Origin: Akkermansia muciniphila
GTDB taxonomy: Bacteria > Verrucomicrobiota > Verrucomicrobiia > Opitutales > Opitutaceae
Assembly (NCBI GenBank): GCA_945888375.1
Contig: CAMCZZ010000007.1
Location: forward strand, 85,294-149,293
Direction of reading: 5' to 3'
Length of the DNA: 64,000 nt
The notes under the pieces are model-generated. The model was not told where the DNA came from and did not search any database. It saw only the letters and a program-made list of their open reading frames with translations. Both the position numbers and the translations under genes were made by a program. Below are positions 17,923-25,101 of the stretch, piece after piece (positions within the stretch are counted from its first letter, which is position 1; each line of letters begins with the position of its first letter).

Positions 17923-19275
17923 ATGTCCTCCTCCGCCGCTCCCGCCCACGTTCATACCGACGAGCACTACCTCTCCATGGATCTCCTGCGCTTCACCACC
18001 GCCGGTTCGGTGGATGACGGCAAGTCCACCCTCATCGGCCGTCTGCTCTACGACTCCAAGGCCATCTTTGAGGACACCCTCGAAAACCTCGAGCGCGTCA
18101 CCGAGCAGCGCGGCGAGGAGAATCTCAATCTCGCCCTCCTCACCGACGGCCTGCGGGCCGAGCGGGAGCAGGGCATCACCATTGACGTCGCCTACCGCTA
18201 CTTCGCCACCCCCCGGCGGAAGTTCATCATCGCCGACACTCCCGGCCACATCCAATACACCCGCAACATGGTGACGGGCGCCTCGACCGCCAATCTCGCC
18301 ATCATCCTGATCGACGCGCGCAAGGGCGTGATTGAGCAGACCTGCCGCCACTCCTTCATCGCTTCCCTCCTCGGCATCCCGCACGTCGTGGTGGCGGTCA
18401 ACAAGATGGACCTGGTCGATTTCTCCGAGGCGCGCTTCAACGAGATCGTCGCGCAATACTCCGAGTTCGCCTCCCGCCTGAGCATCCCGGACATCAAGTT
18501 CATCCCCATCTCCGCCCTGCACGGCGACAACGTGGTGGAGAAATCGGCCCGCACCCCGTGGTATCAGGGCGGCGCCCTGCTCTACACCCTCGAAACCGTT
18601 TACATCGGTAGCGACCTCAACCACGTCGATCCGCGCTTCTCGGTCCAGACCGTGATCCGGCCCAACAACGACGCGCACCACGATTTCCGGGGCTTCGCCG
18701 GCCGCGTCGCGGGCGGGGTCTTCAAGCCCGGCGACGAGATCGTCTCGCTGCCCTCCGGCCTGCCCGCCGTGATCAAGTCCCTCCACGGCCCCGAAGGCGA
18801 ACTCGCCGAGGCCTTCGCGCCGATGTCCGTCGTGATGACCCTCGACCGCGAGATCGACAGTTCGCGCGGCGACCTCTTCGCCAAGGCCCACAACCAGCCC
18901 GCCGTCACCCAGGACGTCGAGGCGATGGTCTGCTGGTTCTCCCCGGCCAAGCTGAATCCGGCCGGCAAATACATCCTGCGCCACGCCACCCGCGAGACCA
19001 AGTGCGCGGTTAAGGCGGTCCGCTACAAGGTCGATATCAACACCCTACGCAAACAGACCGACGACGTGGCGATCGGCATGAACGATATCGGCCGCGTGTT
19101 CCTGCGCACCGCCGTGCCGCTGATGACGGATCCTTATAAACGCAACCGCACGACGGGCAGCTTCATCCTCATCGACGAGTTTACCAACGCCACCGTCGGC
19201 GCCGGCATGATCCTCTGGCTGGAACCCGCCGAGCGGTCCGCCGCCGGCCAGTTTGCCGACATGGGCGGGCTTTGA
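17923..19275 (+). CDS. cysN: Sulfate adenylyltransferase subunit 1 (regulatory GTPase)
   Basis: 450 residues. GTPase motifs are G1 GSVDDGKSTLIGRLLYDSK, G2 within EREQGITIDVAYRYF, G3 DTPGHIQYTRNMVTGAS and G4 NKMDLVDF, followed by EF-Tu-like beta-barrel domains 2 and 3. It couples GTP hydrolysis to APS synthesis by CysD. The length matches CysN alone, not the CysNC fusion, which agrees with a separate cysC upstream. The fold, motif and operon context agree. Confidence 0.96.
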   Translation: MSSSAAPAHVHTDEHYLSMDLLRFTTAGSVDDGKSTLIGRLLYDSKAIFEDTLENLERVTEQRGEENLNLALLTDGLRAEREQGITIDVAYRYFATPRRKFIIADTPGHIQYTRNMVTGASTANLAIILIDARKGVIEQTCRHSFIASLLGIPHVVVAVNKMDLVDFSEARFNEIVAQYSEFASRLSIPDIKFIPISALHGDNVVEKSARTPWYQGGALLYTLETVYIGSDLNHVDPRFSVQTVIRPNNDAHHDFRGFAGRVAGGVFKPGDEIVSLPSGLPAVIKSLHGPEGELAEAFAPMSVVMTLDREIDSSRGDLFAKAHNQPAVTQDVEAMVCWFSPAKLNPAGKYILRHATRETKCAVKAVRYKVDINTLRKQTDDVAIGMNDIGRVFLRTAVPLMTDPYKRNRTTGSFILIDEFTNATVGAGMILWLEPAERSAAGQFADMGGL

Positions 19276-19377
19276 ACCGGGGCTTCCGCCACTCGTTTTG
19301 GCGCCGCCGGCCGGTCCCGGTTTTCCTGCTGCTGGTTGAGCAGAATGCTGCCCAAGCAGCAGATCATCCCGAGTCGG

Positions 19378-19526
19378 GATCCTGCCGTTGCCCGGGTCGA
19401 AATGCTCTCCGGGTAGTGTGCGCCCTGAGGGCTCACTCACCGCTTCGCTCCGTCCTTCGCCCGGTCCGCGCCGAAATCGGCTCTCCCCTCGCGCCTCTGC
19501 TCTGTCGTCTAACGGAATGTTCCAGC
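19378..19526 (+). repeat. Dispersed repeat family A, copy 3
   Basis: Blocks CCTGCCGTTGCCCGGGTCG, GTGCGCCCTGAGGGCTCAC, CGTCCTTCGCCCGGTCCGC, CTCTGCTCTGTCGTCTAACG and GGAATGTTCC occur in the order seen in the other copies, with an internal deletion. It fills most of the 250-bp gap between cysN and the PEP-CTERM gene, which holds no other feature I can see. Confidence 0.7.
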
Positions 19527-20255
19527 TCAGCCAACTCGGCGGAGGCGGAGGCTTGAAGCGGCCAGGGCGGCGAGGGCCGCCAGCGCTGCGCCCGCGGTCG
19601 GTTCCGGGATCTGGACGAAGGTTCCGGTGATAATGCCCGCGCCTATCGCGGTTGCGCTGGCACGCACGCTCCAGGAAACGGTCGGGATGTAGGTGAGCGG
19701 TTCCTCTGCGAGCGTGTAGTCGATCACCATCCAGCCGTAGAGGTCGGCGGCGTCGGGCGCGTTTACCACCCCGCCGCCGCCCAAGGCAGAGCGATCGTCC
19801 CAGTAGGCGAAAAGGCTGGATTGGCCCTCCGTGTAAGGAAGTAGACAGGGCGGAGTCATGCCGTTGTTGGACGCCACCGGCTCGTGGGTGGCGACATAGG
19901 CGGCGTCGAAGACCACGCCGGGCGGCACCACGAACAATTTGTAGAGTTCGGCGATGAAGGCGCCGGTGATCTGAGTGGAGACTGTTCCGCTGGTTTCGTC
20001 GTGGATACTACTGAAGAAAAAGCCGCAGGCGCCGCCGCCCGCTGGGATGGATTTTGTCAGGGCGAGCAGTTCGGTGGCGCCGTCCGGATAGAGCGGAAAG
20101 GGGGAGAACGCTGCGTCCCCGACGATCACAGCCGCTGGGGTGAAGGCCGGCGCAAACAGAGCCAGGGCAAGGGCGAGGAGGCGGCGGGACACGGTCGGGG
20201 ATTGGCGGGGCGGAGGCGGGGTGAAGCAGGGAAGGTCGTGGCGCCCGGCCCGCAT
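19527..20255 (-). CDS. PEP-CTERM sorting-domain protein
   Basis: 242 residues from the ATG at 20255; a GTG at 20192 gives a cleaner signal peptide (SRRLLALALALFAPAFTPA) and is a good alternative. The C-terminus IPEPTAGAALAALAALAASS followed by LRLRR is a PEP-CTERM signal: Pro-Glu-Pro motif, hydrophobic helix, basic end. Such proteins are exported, cleaved by exosortase and released or attached to the surface. The middle part has no domain I recognise. The start overlaps the stop of the upstream rhomboid-like gene (TGATG), so translation may be coupled. No exosortase gene is in the window. Confidence 0.78.
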   Translation of the reverse strand: MRAGRHDLPCFTPPPPRQSPTVSRRLLALALALFAPAFTPAAVIVGDAAFSPFPLYPDGATELLALTKSIPAGGGACGFFFSSIHDETSGTVSTQITGAFIAELYKLFVVPPGVVFDAAYVATHEPVASNNGMTPPCLLPYTEGQSSLFAYWDDRSALGGGGVVNAPDAADLYGWMVIDYTLAEEPLTYIPTVSWSVRASATAIGAGIITGTFVQIPEPTAGAALAALAALAASSLRLRRVG

Positions 20256-21118
20256 CAGCTGCGGCCGCCGCGTTTGGCCAGGCGCGCCTGGGCCTCGTCG
20301 AGTTTCGCGCGTTCCGCGGGGGTGAGGCTGTGGATGCCGTCGCGGCTGATTTTGTCGAGGAGCGCGTCGATGTCGGCCGGGCCGGGCGGAGGCACGCCGC
20401 GCACGGCGGGGCGGGGGGCGGCGGGGCGGGCCGCCGCAGGGGGGGGGGACGCGGCGGGGCGCGGCGCGGGGCGCGCGGGCAGACGCGGGGCAGGCAGGTT
20501 AAAATGGCCCTGGGCGTGACGGATGTAGGCGAAGGCGAAGCCGGTGGTGGCCCAGAGCGAGAGCAGGCCGGACCAGTCGTGGTTGCTCAAGGCGACCAAA
20601 GTATAGACCGCCACGAGGATGCCGGCCACCCACTTGGCGAGCACGTTGAAAAACATCGGCACGTTCGGGTAGAGCGCGGCGAAAGCGATGAAGATGGCAA
20701 AGCTGCCGGTCTGCCCGGAAAGGAAGCGCGGACCGAACAGCCCGAGGATGGTCAGCAGGACTGGGGTGAGTAGGTAGAGCGCGAGGTAGAGCCGGAGAAA
20801 GGCGCGGCGGCCGAGGTATTTCTCCACCTCGCGGCCGAAGAAAACCAGCATCACCATATCGATGACAAAGCCGAGACCGGGCGGGTTGACCAAGCCGTAG
20901 GTGAAGGGCCGCCAGAGCTGGCCCGCGAGAACCTCCGGGCTGGTGAACTCCAACCAGGCGAGCCAGGCGCGACCCCCGAAGGCCAGCATCAATGTGGTGA
21001 CGATCATGCTGACGCTCAGCACCGCGACGATGAGGTGGGCGGCGTAGACGGGGTGTCCCCGATACCAGGTGACCGGCTGGTGGTCCTCGTCGGTGGTGGG
21101 AGGGAGAAAACGGCTCAT
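20255..21118 (-). CDS. Rhomboid-like membrane protein, probably catalytically inactive
   Basis: 287 residues from the ATG at 21118. Six hydrophobic segments lie between about residues 25 and 200 in a rhomboid arrangement, including the segments around LWRPFTYGLVNPPGLGFVID and LYLLTPVLLTILGLFG. The usual GxSG motif is replaced by GQTGSFAIF, and the last helix (LLSLWATTGFAFAYIRHAQG) has no His at the normal catalytic place. After an Ala/Pro-rich linker, a short C-terminal motif DALLDKISRDGIHSLTPAER follows, common on rhomboids of this phylum. It is probably a pseudoprotease with a membrane-quality or scaffolding role. Confidence 0.8.
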   Translation of the reverse strand: MSRFLPPTTDEDHQPVTWYRGHPVYAAHLIVAVLSVSMIVTTLMLAFGGRAWLAWLEFTSPEVLAGQLWRPFTYGLVNPPGLGFVIDMVMLVFFGREVEKYLGRRAFLRLYLALYLLTPVLLTILGLFGPRFLSGQTGSFAIFIAFAALYPNVPMFFNVLAKWVAGILVAVYTLVALSNHDWSGLLSLWATTGFAFAYIRHAQGHFNLPAPRLPARPAPRPAASPPPAAARPAAPRPAVRGVPPPGPADIDALLDKISRDGIHSLTPAERAKLDEAQARLAKRGGRS

Positions 21119-21291
21119 GGACGGACGCAGCCTCGGCCGCTTTCGCGGCGACGTCAAAAACTCGTCGCGGGCGAAAGCGAATTATCTGGAACGCGGTTCC
21201 GGTTGCCGAACGCGGCGGGGGATCTCGAAGCGGGGAGGGACGCGCGTGAACCAAGGTTTGGGAAACATCGATCAAGCGAACGGAGTTTTCG

Positions 21292-21359
21292 ACCACGGAT
21301 GGCACCGATGGGCACGGATCTATCGGTATGAATCCGTGAACATCCGTGCCATCTGTGGT
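21292..21359. repeat. 28-bp imperfect inverted repeat (ACCACGGATGG type)
   Basis: The left arm 21292-21319 starts ACCACGGATGGCACCGATGG. The right arm 21332-21359 ends GTGCCATCTGTGGT. The arms pair with a few mismatches around a 12-nt loop. It touches the stop codon of the helicase gene. Similar ATCCGTG/ATCCGCG sequences are scattered in many environmental bacteria; a half copy lies near 45978-46012. The rest of the 240-bp gap up to the rhomboid start holds no gene. Confidence 0.75.
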
Positions 21360-23782
21360 TATCCGGATTCGGCGTGTTTTGGCGCGGGAGCGGCCAGCCA
21401 AGCGGCGAGGTCGGTCGCGTCGAGCACGTGGCGGCCGAGTTGGTATTCGGGGGCGAGCAGGGAGGCGTAGGCGGGCTCGGCGAAACGGCGGCAGTGGAGC
21501 AACACCTTCGCGGATTGGCCGGGGGCGCGCACGAGGCGGCCGAGGGCCTGGTTTACCTTTTGCAGGCCGGGCACGAGGTAGGCGCGGCGGAAGGCTTCGG
21601 GCGCGGGCAGGCGGCGGGCGAGGGCGGCCTCGCGGGCACGCTGGAGGGCGTTGACCTCGGGCAGGGCCGGGCCGACCACGAGGGCGTGCGAGACGCGGCC
21701 GCCGAGGTGGTCGATGCCTTCGGCAAAGCTCCCGCCGAGCACGAAGGCGAGCACGTCGGCGAGCGCGAGGTGTTCCTCGATCCAGGCTTGCTGGGCGGCG
21801 AGATCGGCGACGCGGGGCTGGAGCACGCAGCGCAGGCCGGGCTCGTCGGCTTCGAGCCGGGCGAGGATCTTTTCGGCGTAGGCGTAGCTGGGGAAGAAGG
21901 CTGCGACCGGACCGGTGGAGGCGGCGCGCAGGGCCGCGAGGGTGGAGGCGGTGGTCGGCAGGTGCCGGTCGCGCTGGCGGAAAGTGGTGTCCACCCGCAG
22001 GTCGAGGGCGACGTCGTAGGCGTGGTCCCGCCAAGGCGCGGCGGGCGCGAGGGTGCTCAACGCCGAACGACCAGGGTCTAGGGAGCCGGAAGGTTCGCAA
22101 CCCAGCCCAAGGGCGGTGGCAAACACCTCCGGCGGCGGGGGCGTGGCGGTGGCGAGGATGACGCCGGCGAAAGCGCGCAATTGTGCGCCGATGTGCGGGG
22201 AGGCGTCGAGGCAGGTGAGGTGCAACTCGGCCGGGCGCGGACACCACAGAAGTTTTTCCAATGCGGAGTCCTCGGCAAAGGCGAGCAGCGCGGGCAGACG
22301 AAAGCGCAAATCAGCGGCGGGCGGGCTGAGCGCGGCGGGATCGACCGGGTGTTTCTCCAGTGCGGCGAGGGTGGCGCGCAGGGTGGCGAGCAGGTCGTCC
22401 TCGGCGTCAAGATCAAGGGCGTCGGCGGCCGGCAGGGCGGCGAGCAGGGACCAGAGTTGTTCGAGGGCTCGACGAGCGGAGCGGGCGGTATGGTCCGGGA
22501 GCTCGGCGAGCAGGGCGTGGACCTCATCTGCGGTGAGAGCGTGGGAATGGGCGTCAGCGACGCGGGCGGGCAGATGGTGGGCCTCGTCGATGATTACCAG
22601 GGTGGAGGCGGGATCCCAGGTCGGCTGGTCGATGAAAACACCGCGGTTGGCCGGGGCGAACAGGTAGTTGAAATCGCCCAGCCAGACGGCGCAGGAGAGC
22701 AGGGCGGCGCGGGCGATCTCGTAGGGGCAGACCTGCGCGGCGAGGCCGGCCAAGCGCAGGGCGGGCAGGTCGCGGGCGTCGGCGGGGAAGAGATGGAAAC
22801 GCGCGAGCCCGGCCTCGCGGTGGCGGCGGGGCAGGTCGTGCAGAAAACGGCAGCGCTCGCGGGTGCAGTGGAAAATCTCGTTCACGCAATGCTCGCGCTT
22901 CGGGCGCAGATTCCACGCGGACAGGGCGGGCGCATCGTGCGCCGCGCCGGGGTTGTCGAGCATCTTTTGGAGGGTGGCCAGGACGTGGAGCTGGCCGGTG
23001 GATTTTCCGGTGAGGTAGAGCACGCGGTCGGCGCGGCCGGCGCGGAGGGCGGCGAAGGCGGTCTCGAGCAGCACGCCGGTCTTGCCGTAGCCGGTGGGCG
23101 CGGCGAGCACGACCGGCAGGGGACGGGCCTCCTCGGCGCCGGGGGCGAGGGCGTTGGCTAGGTCGGCGAGAATGGTTTCCTGGCCGGGGCGGGGCGCGGC
23201 GAAGGCGGGTCGCCAGGCGAGGGCGCGCAAGCGGGCGAGGGCGACCCGGCGTTCCTCCAGAAAGTCCGCAACGAGGTCGAGGTGGGCGAGGGTGGCGGCG
23301 CGGTCGGTCTCGGAGAACGCGACCACCTGTTGCAGACCGGTGCCGGCCTCGACGAAGACGAGTTCGCCGGCGGGCGAGGGGGTGGGCGCGGCGAGCTCGT
23401 GGAGCAGCAGGTAGAGTCCGAGCTGGATGAAGTGGGTGGGGTGGGCGGCGCGCAGCTCGGCGGCTTCGAGCGGGAGGCGGGCAAGGGTGGTCTTGATCTC
23501 GCGGATCAGCGGACCGGCGGGGGTGGCGTGGAGTTGGTCGAGCCGGCCTTCGAGGTGGAAAAGCCAGCCGCGGTGGGCGAGGGCGCCCTGGACCGGCACT
23601 TCGTGGCGGAGGGCGGCGTCGGTGGGGTCGGCGGCGGCGCGGAGTTCGCGGTGCCAATGGGAGCCGAGCTCCAGGCGCCAGCGTCCGCCCTGGCCATCGG
23701 GGACGGCGCGGGGGCCGGGGGCGAAGGTGGCGAGTTCGCCGACGCCGAAGCGGGCGGAGCGGCTGGCGTGGTCGATGGTCAC
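21359..23782 (-). CDS. PD-(D/E)XK nuclease-XPD/DinG-type helicase fusion
   Basis: 807 residues. The N-terminal about 180 residues look like a RecB/Cas4-type nuclease (FHLEGRLDQLH, then IREIKTT near residue 98). The helicase begins with Walker A APTGYGKTG (about 230). Four cysteines (KREHC, FHC, RERC and QVCPYE between about 290 and 350) match the Fe-S cluster place of XPD/DinG helicases. The DEAH box is IIDEAHHLP (about 397), and the C-terminal motor half ends with ALGRLVRAPGQ. It should unwind DNA 5' to 3' and cut it, in repair. The next two genes on the same strand are a RecO-like gene and ybeY. Confidence 0.85.
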   Translation of the reverse strand: MTIDHASRSARFGVGELATFAPGPRAVPDGQGGRWRLELGSHWHRELRAAADPTDAALRHEVPVQGALAHRGWLFHLEGRLDQLHATPAGPLIREIKTTLARLPLEAAELRAAHPTHFIQLGLYLLLHELAAPTPSPAGELVFVEAGTGLQQVVAFSETDRAATLAHLDLVADFLEERRVALARLRALAWRPAFAAPRPGQETILADLANALAPGAEEARPLPVVLAAPTGYGKTGVLLETAFAALRAGRADRVLYLTGKSTGQLHVLATLQKMLDNPGAAHDAPALSAWNLRPKREHCVNEIFHCTRERCRFLHDLPRRHREAGLARFHLFPADARDLPALRLAGLAAQVCPYEIARAALLSCAVWLGDFNYLFAPANRGVFIDQPTWDPASTLVIIDEAHHLPARVADAHSHALTADEVHALLAELPDHTARSARRALEQLWSLLAALPAADALDLDAEDDLLATLRATLAALEKHPVDPAALSPPAADLRFRLPALLAFAEDSALEKLLWCPRPAELHLTCLDASPHIGAQLRAFAGVILATATPPPPEVFATALGLGCEPSGSLDPGRSALSTLAPAAPWRDHAYDVALDLRVDTTFRQRDRHLPTTASTLAALRAASTGPVAAFFPSYAYAEKILARLEADEPGLRCVLQPRVADLAAQQAWIEEHLALADVLAFVLGGSFAEGIDHLGGRVSHALVVGPALPEVNALQRAREAALARRLPAPEAFRRAYLVPGLQKVNQALGRLVRAPGQSAKVLLHCRRFAEPAYASLLAPEYQLGRHVLDATDLAAWLAAPAPKHAESG

Positions 23783-23797
23783 GAGGCGCGGTTGGTT

Positions 23798-24433
23798 TTA
23801 ATCCACGCTCAGGTCATGCTCGGCGGCGAGGTAGGACGCGAGGTTCTGGGTGAGGCGGGAGAGGTCGGCGGGCACGGGGGCTTCGGGGGCGTCGGCGGGG
23901 AGGGCGAGGGCGGCCGCGGCGAGGTCGCGGTCGGCGGGGGGGAGCAGCGGCAGCCATTCCTCCTTCAGGGGCAGGCCTTCGTCGCGGGCGTAAACGTAGA
24001 GGCTTTTGAAGAACACCAGCTCGGGGCGGGCGGCGGGGCGGGCGAAGGCGGCGAAGGCGCGGGTGAGCAGGGCGTCGATGCCGGTGCGGGTGTCTTGCGC
24101 GCCGGGATTGCGGGTGATGACCCGGGCGAGGCGGGAAGCGGCGGCAAGCGATTCGTAGGAACGGCCGATGGCGGCGTGGCGGACGAGCAGGCGGTGCTCG
24201 CGCACGAACCACGGGCCGCCGGCGGGTGAGCCGCGGCCGTGTTCGAGCGTGAGCGCGAGGCGGTCGAAAAGATCGGGGGGCGGGCTGGCGGCGGGCGCGC
24301 TGGCGCGGGGCAGGCGGAGCAGGGCGGTGAGCAGGCCGTCGTCGGGGGAGAAACCGGTCAGGATCAACTGGTCGCCGGCGTGGGTGGCCTTGGCGAGGAC
24401 GTGGATCTCGGTGGAATGGAGCGGGCCGGGCAC
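23798..24433 (-). CDS. RecO-like protein (tentative)
   Basis: About 211 residues from a GTG at 24433; the true start is uncertain because the frame stays open upstream into ybeY without an ATG. The beginning (HVLAKATHAGDQLILTGFSPDDGLL) resembles the OB-fold opening of RecO, and the later helical part (LVFFKSLYVYARDEGLPLKEEWLP) could be its C-terminal domain. No zinc-binding cysteines are seen. RecO loads RecA on SSB-coated DNA. It lies 15 bp upstream of the nuclease-helicase gene and 41 bp after ybeY, so all three may form one operon. The identification is by weak resemblance. Confidence 0.45.
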   Translation of the reverse strand: MPGPLHSTEIHVLAKATHAGDQLILTGFSPDDGLLTALLRLPRASAPAASPPPDLFDRLALTLEHGRGSPAGGPWFVREHRLLVRHAAIGRSYESLAAASRLARVITRNPGAQDTRTGIDALLTRAFAAFARPAARPELVFFKSLYVYARDEGLPLKEEWLPLLPPADRDLAAAALALPADAPEAPVPADLSRLTQNLASYLAAEHDLSVD

Positions 24434-24474
24434 GAGGGAGAAATCCGAAGGACGAATGAAGTCGGCGACGGCGG

Positions 24475-25020
24475 TTAACGCGGTTTCAGGGTGAAGGCGG
24501 GGACGAGGCCGGCGGCGCGCAGGAGTTGGAGCGCGCGGTCCTCGGCGGCGCGTTGGCGGCGTTTTTTGCGGGGTTCGAGGTCGTCGTAGCCGGCGAGGTG
24601 GAGCCAGCCGTGGATGACGTAGCGCAGGAGCTCCTCGGCGAAGGGGAGTTTGTGTTTCTCGGCGTAGGCGAGGGCGGTGTCGACCGAGACGCAGATGTCG
24701 CCCGCGTGGTCGATGGCGGGGTCGCCTTCGAAGGTGATCACATCGGTCGGCGTCGGGTCGTTCAGGAAATCGGCGTGCAGGCGGGTGAGGGCGGGGTCGG
24801 TCAGGAAGGTGACGGATAATGCGCCGGGCGGAGCGGCGGAGGGGACATTGGTTTGGGCGGTCGCTTGGGCGCGGGCGCGGCGACGGCCGGCGGGGCTGAG
24901 GGTGGGGAGGTCGGCGGGGGTGACGCGGAACTCGGCGTCGAGGCGGGCGAGGGCGCGGGCGAGGGTGCGGCGTTCGAGCCGGAGGCGGGGGTGGCGGGAG
25001 GTCAGGGTGAGTTCGCGCAT
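24475..25020 (-). CDS. ybeY: Endoribonuclease YbeY (rRNA maturation)
   Basis: 181 residues from the ATG at 25020, followed by RELTLTSRHPRLRLE. The middle has LTRLHADFLNDPTPTDVITF and GDICVSVDTALAYA. The metal motif reads HGWLHLAGYDD, where most family members have a third His (GYDH); here it is Asp. YbeY trims 16S rRNA ends and helps ribosome quality control. An inserted Arg/Ala/Pro-rich stretch (about residues 40-65) lengthens the N-terminal part. It is divergent from hrpB with an 81-bp gap. Confidence 0.88.
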   Translation of the reverse strand: MRELTLTSRHPRLRLERRTLARALARLDAEFRVTPADLPTLSPAGRRRARAQATAQTNVPSAAPPGALSVTFLTDPALTRLHADFLNDPTPTDVITFEGDPAIDHAGDICVSVDTALAYAEKHKLPFAEELLRYVIHGWLHLAGYDDLEPRKKRRQRAAEDRALQLLRAAGLVPAFTLKPR

Positions 25021-25101
25021 GGCGGCGGGGGCGGTGGGCGGGCTTGCGGCGGGCGTTGGGGGGCGTTGGGCTGGCGGGCTTTTGATCACGATACCGATCC
25101 G

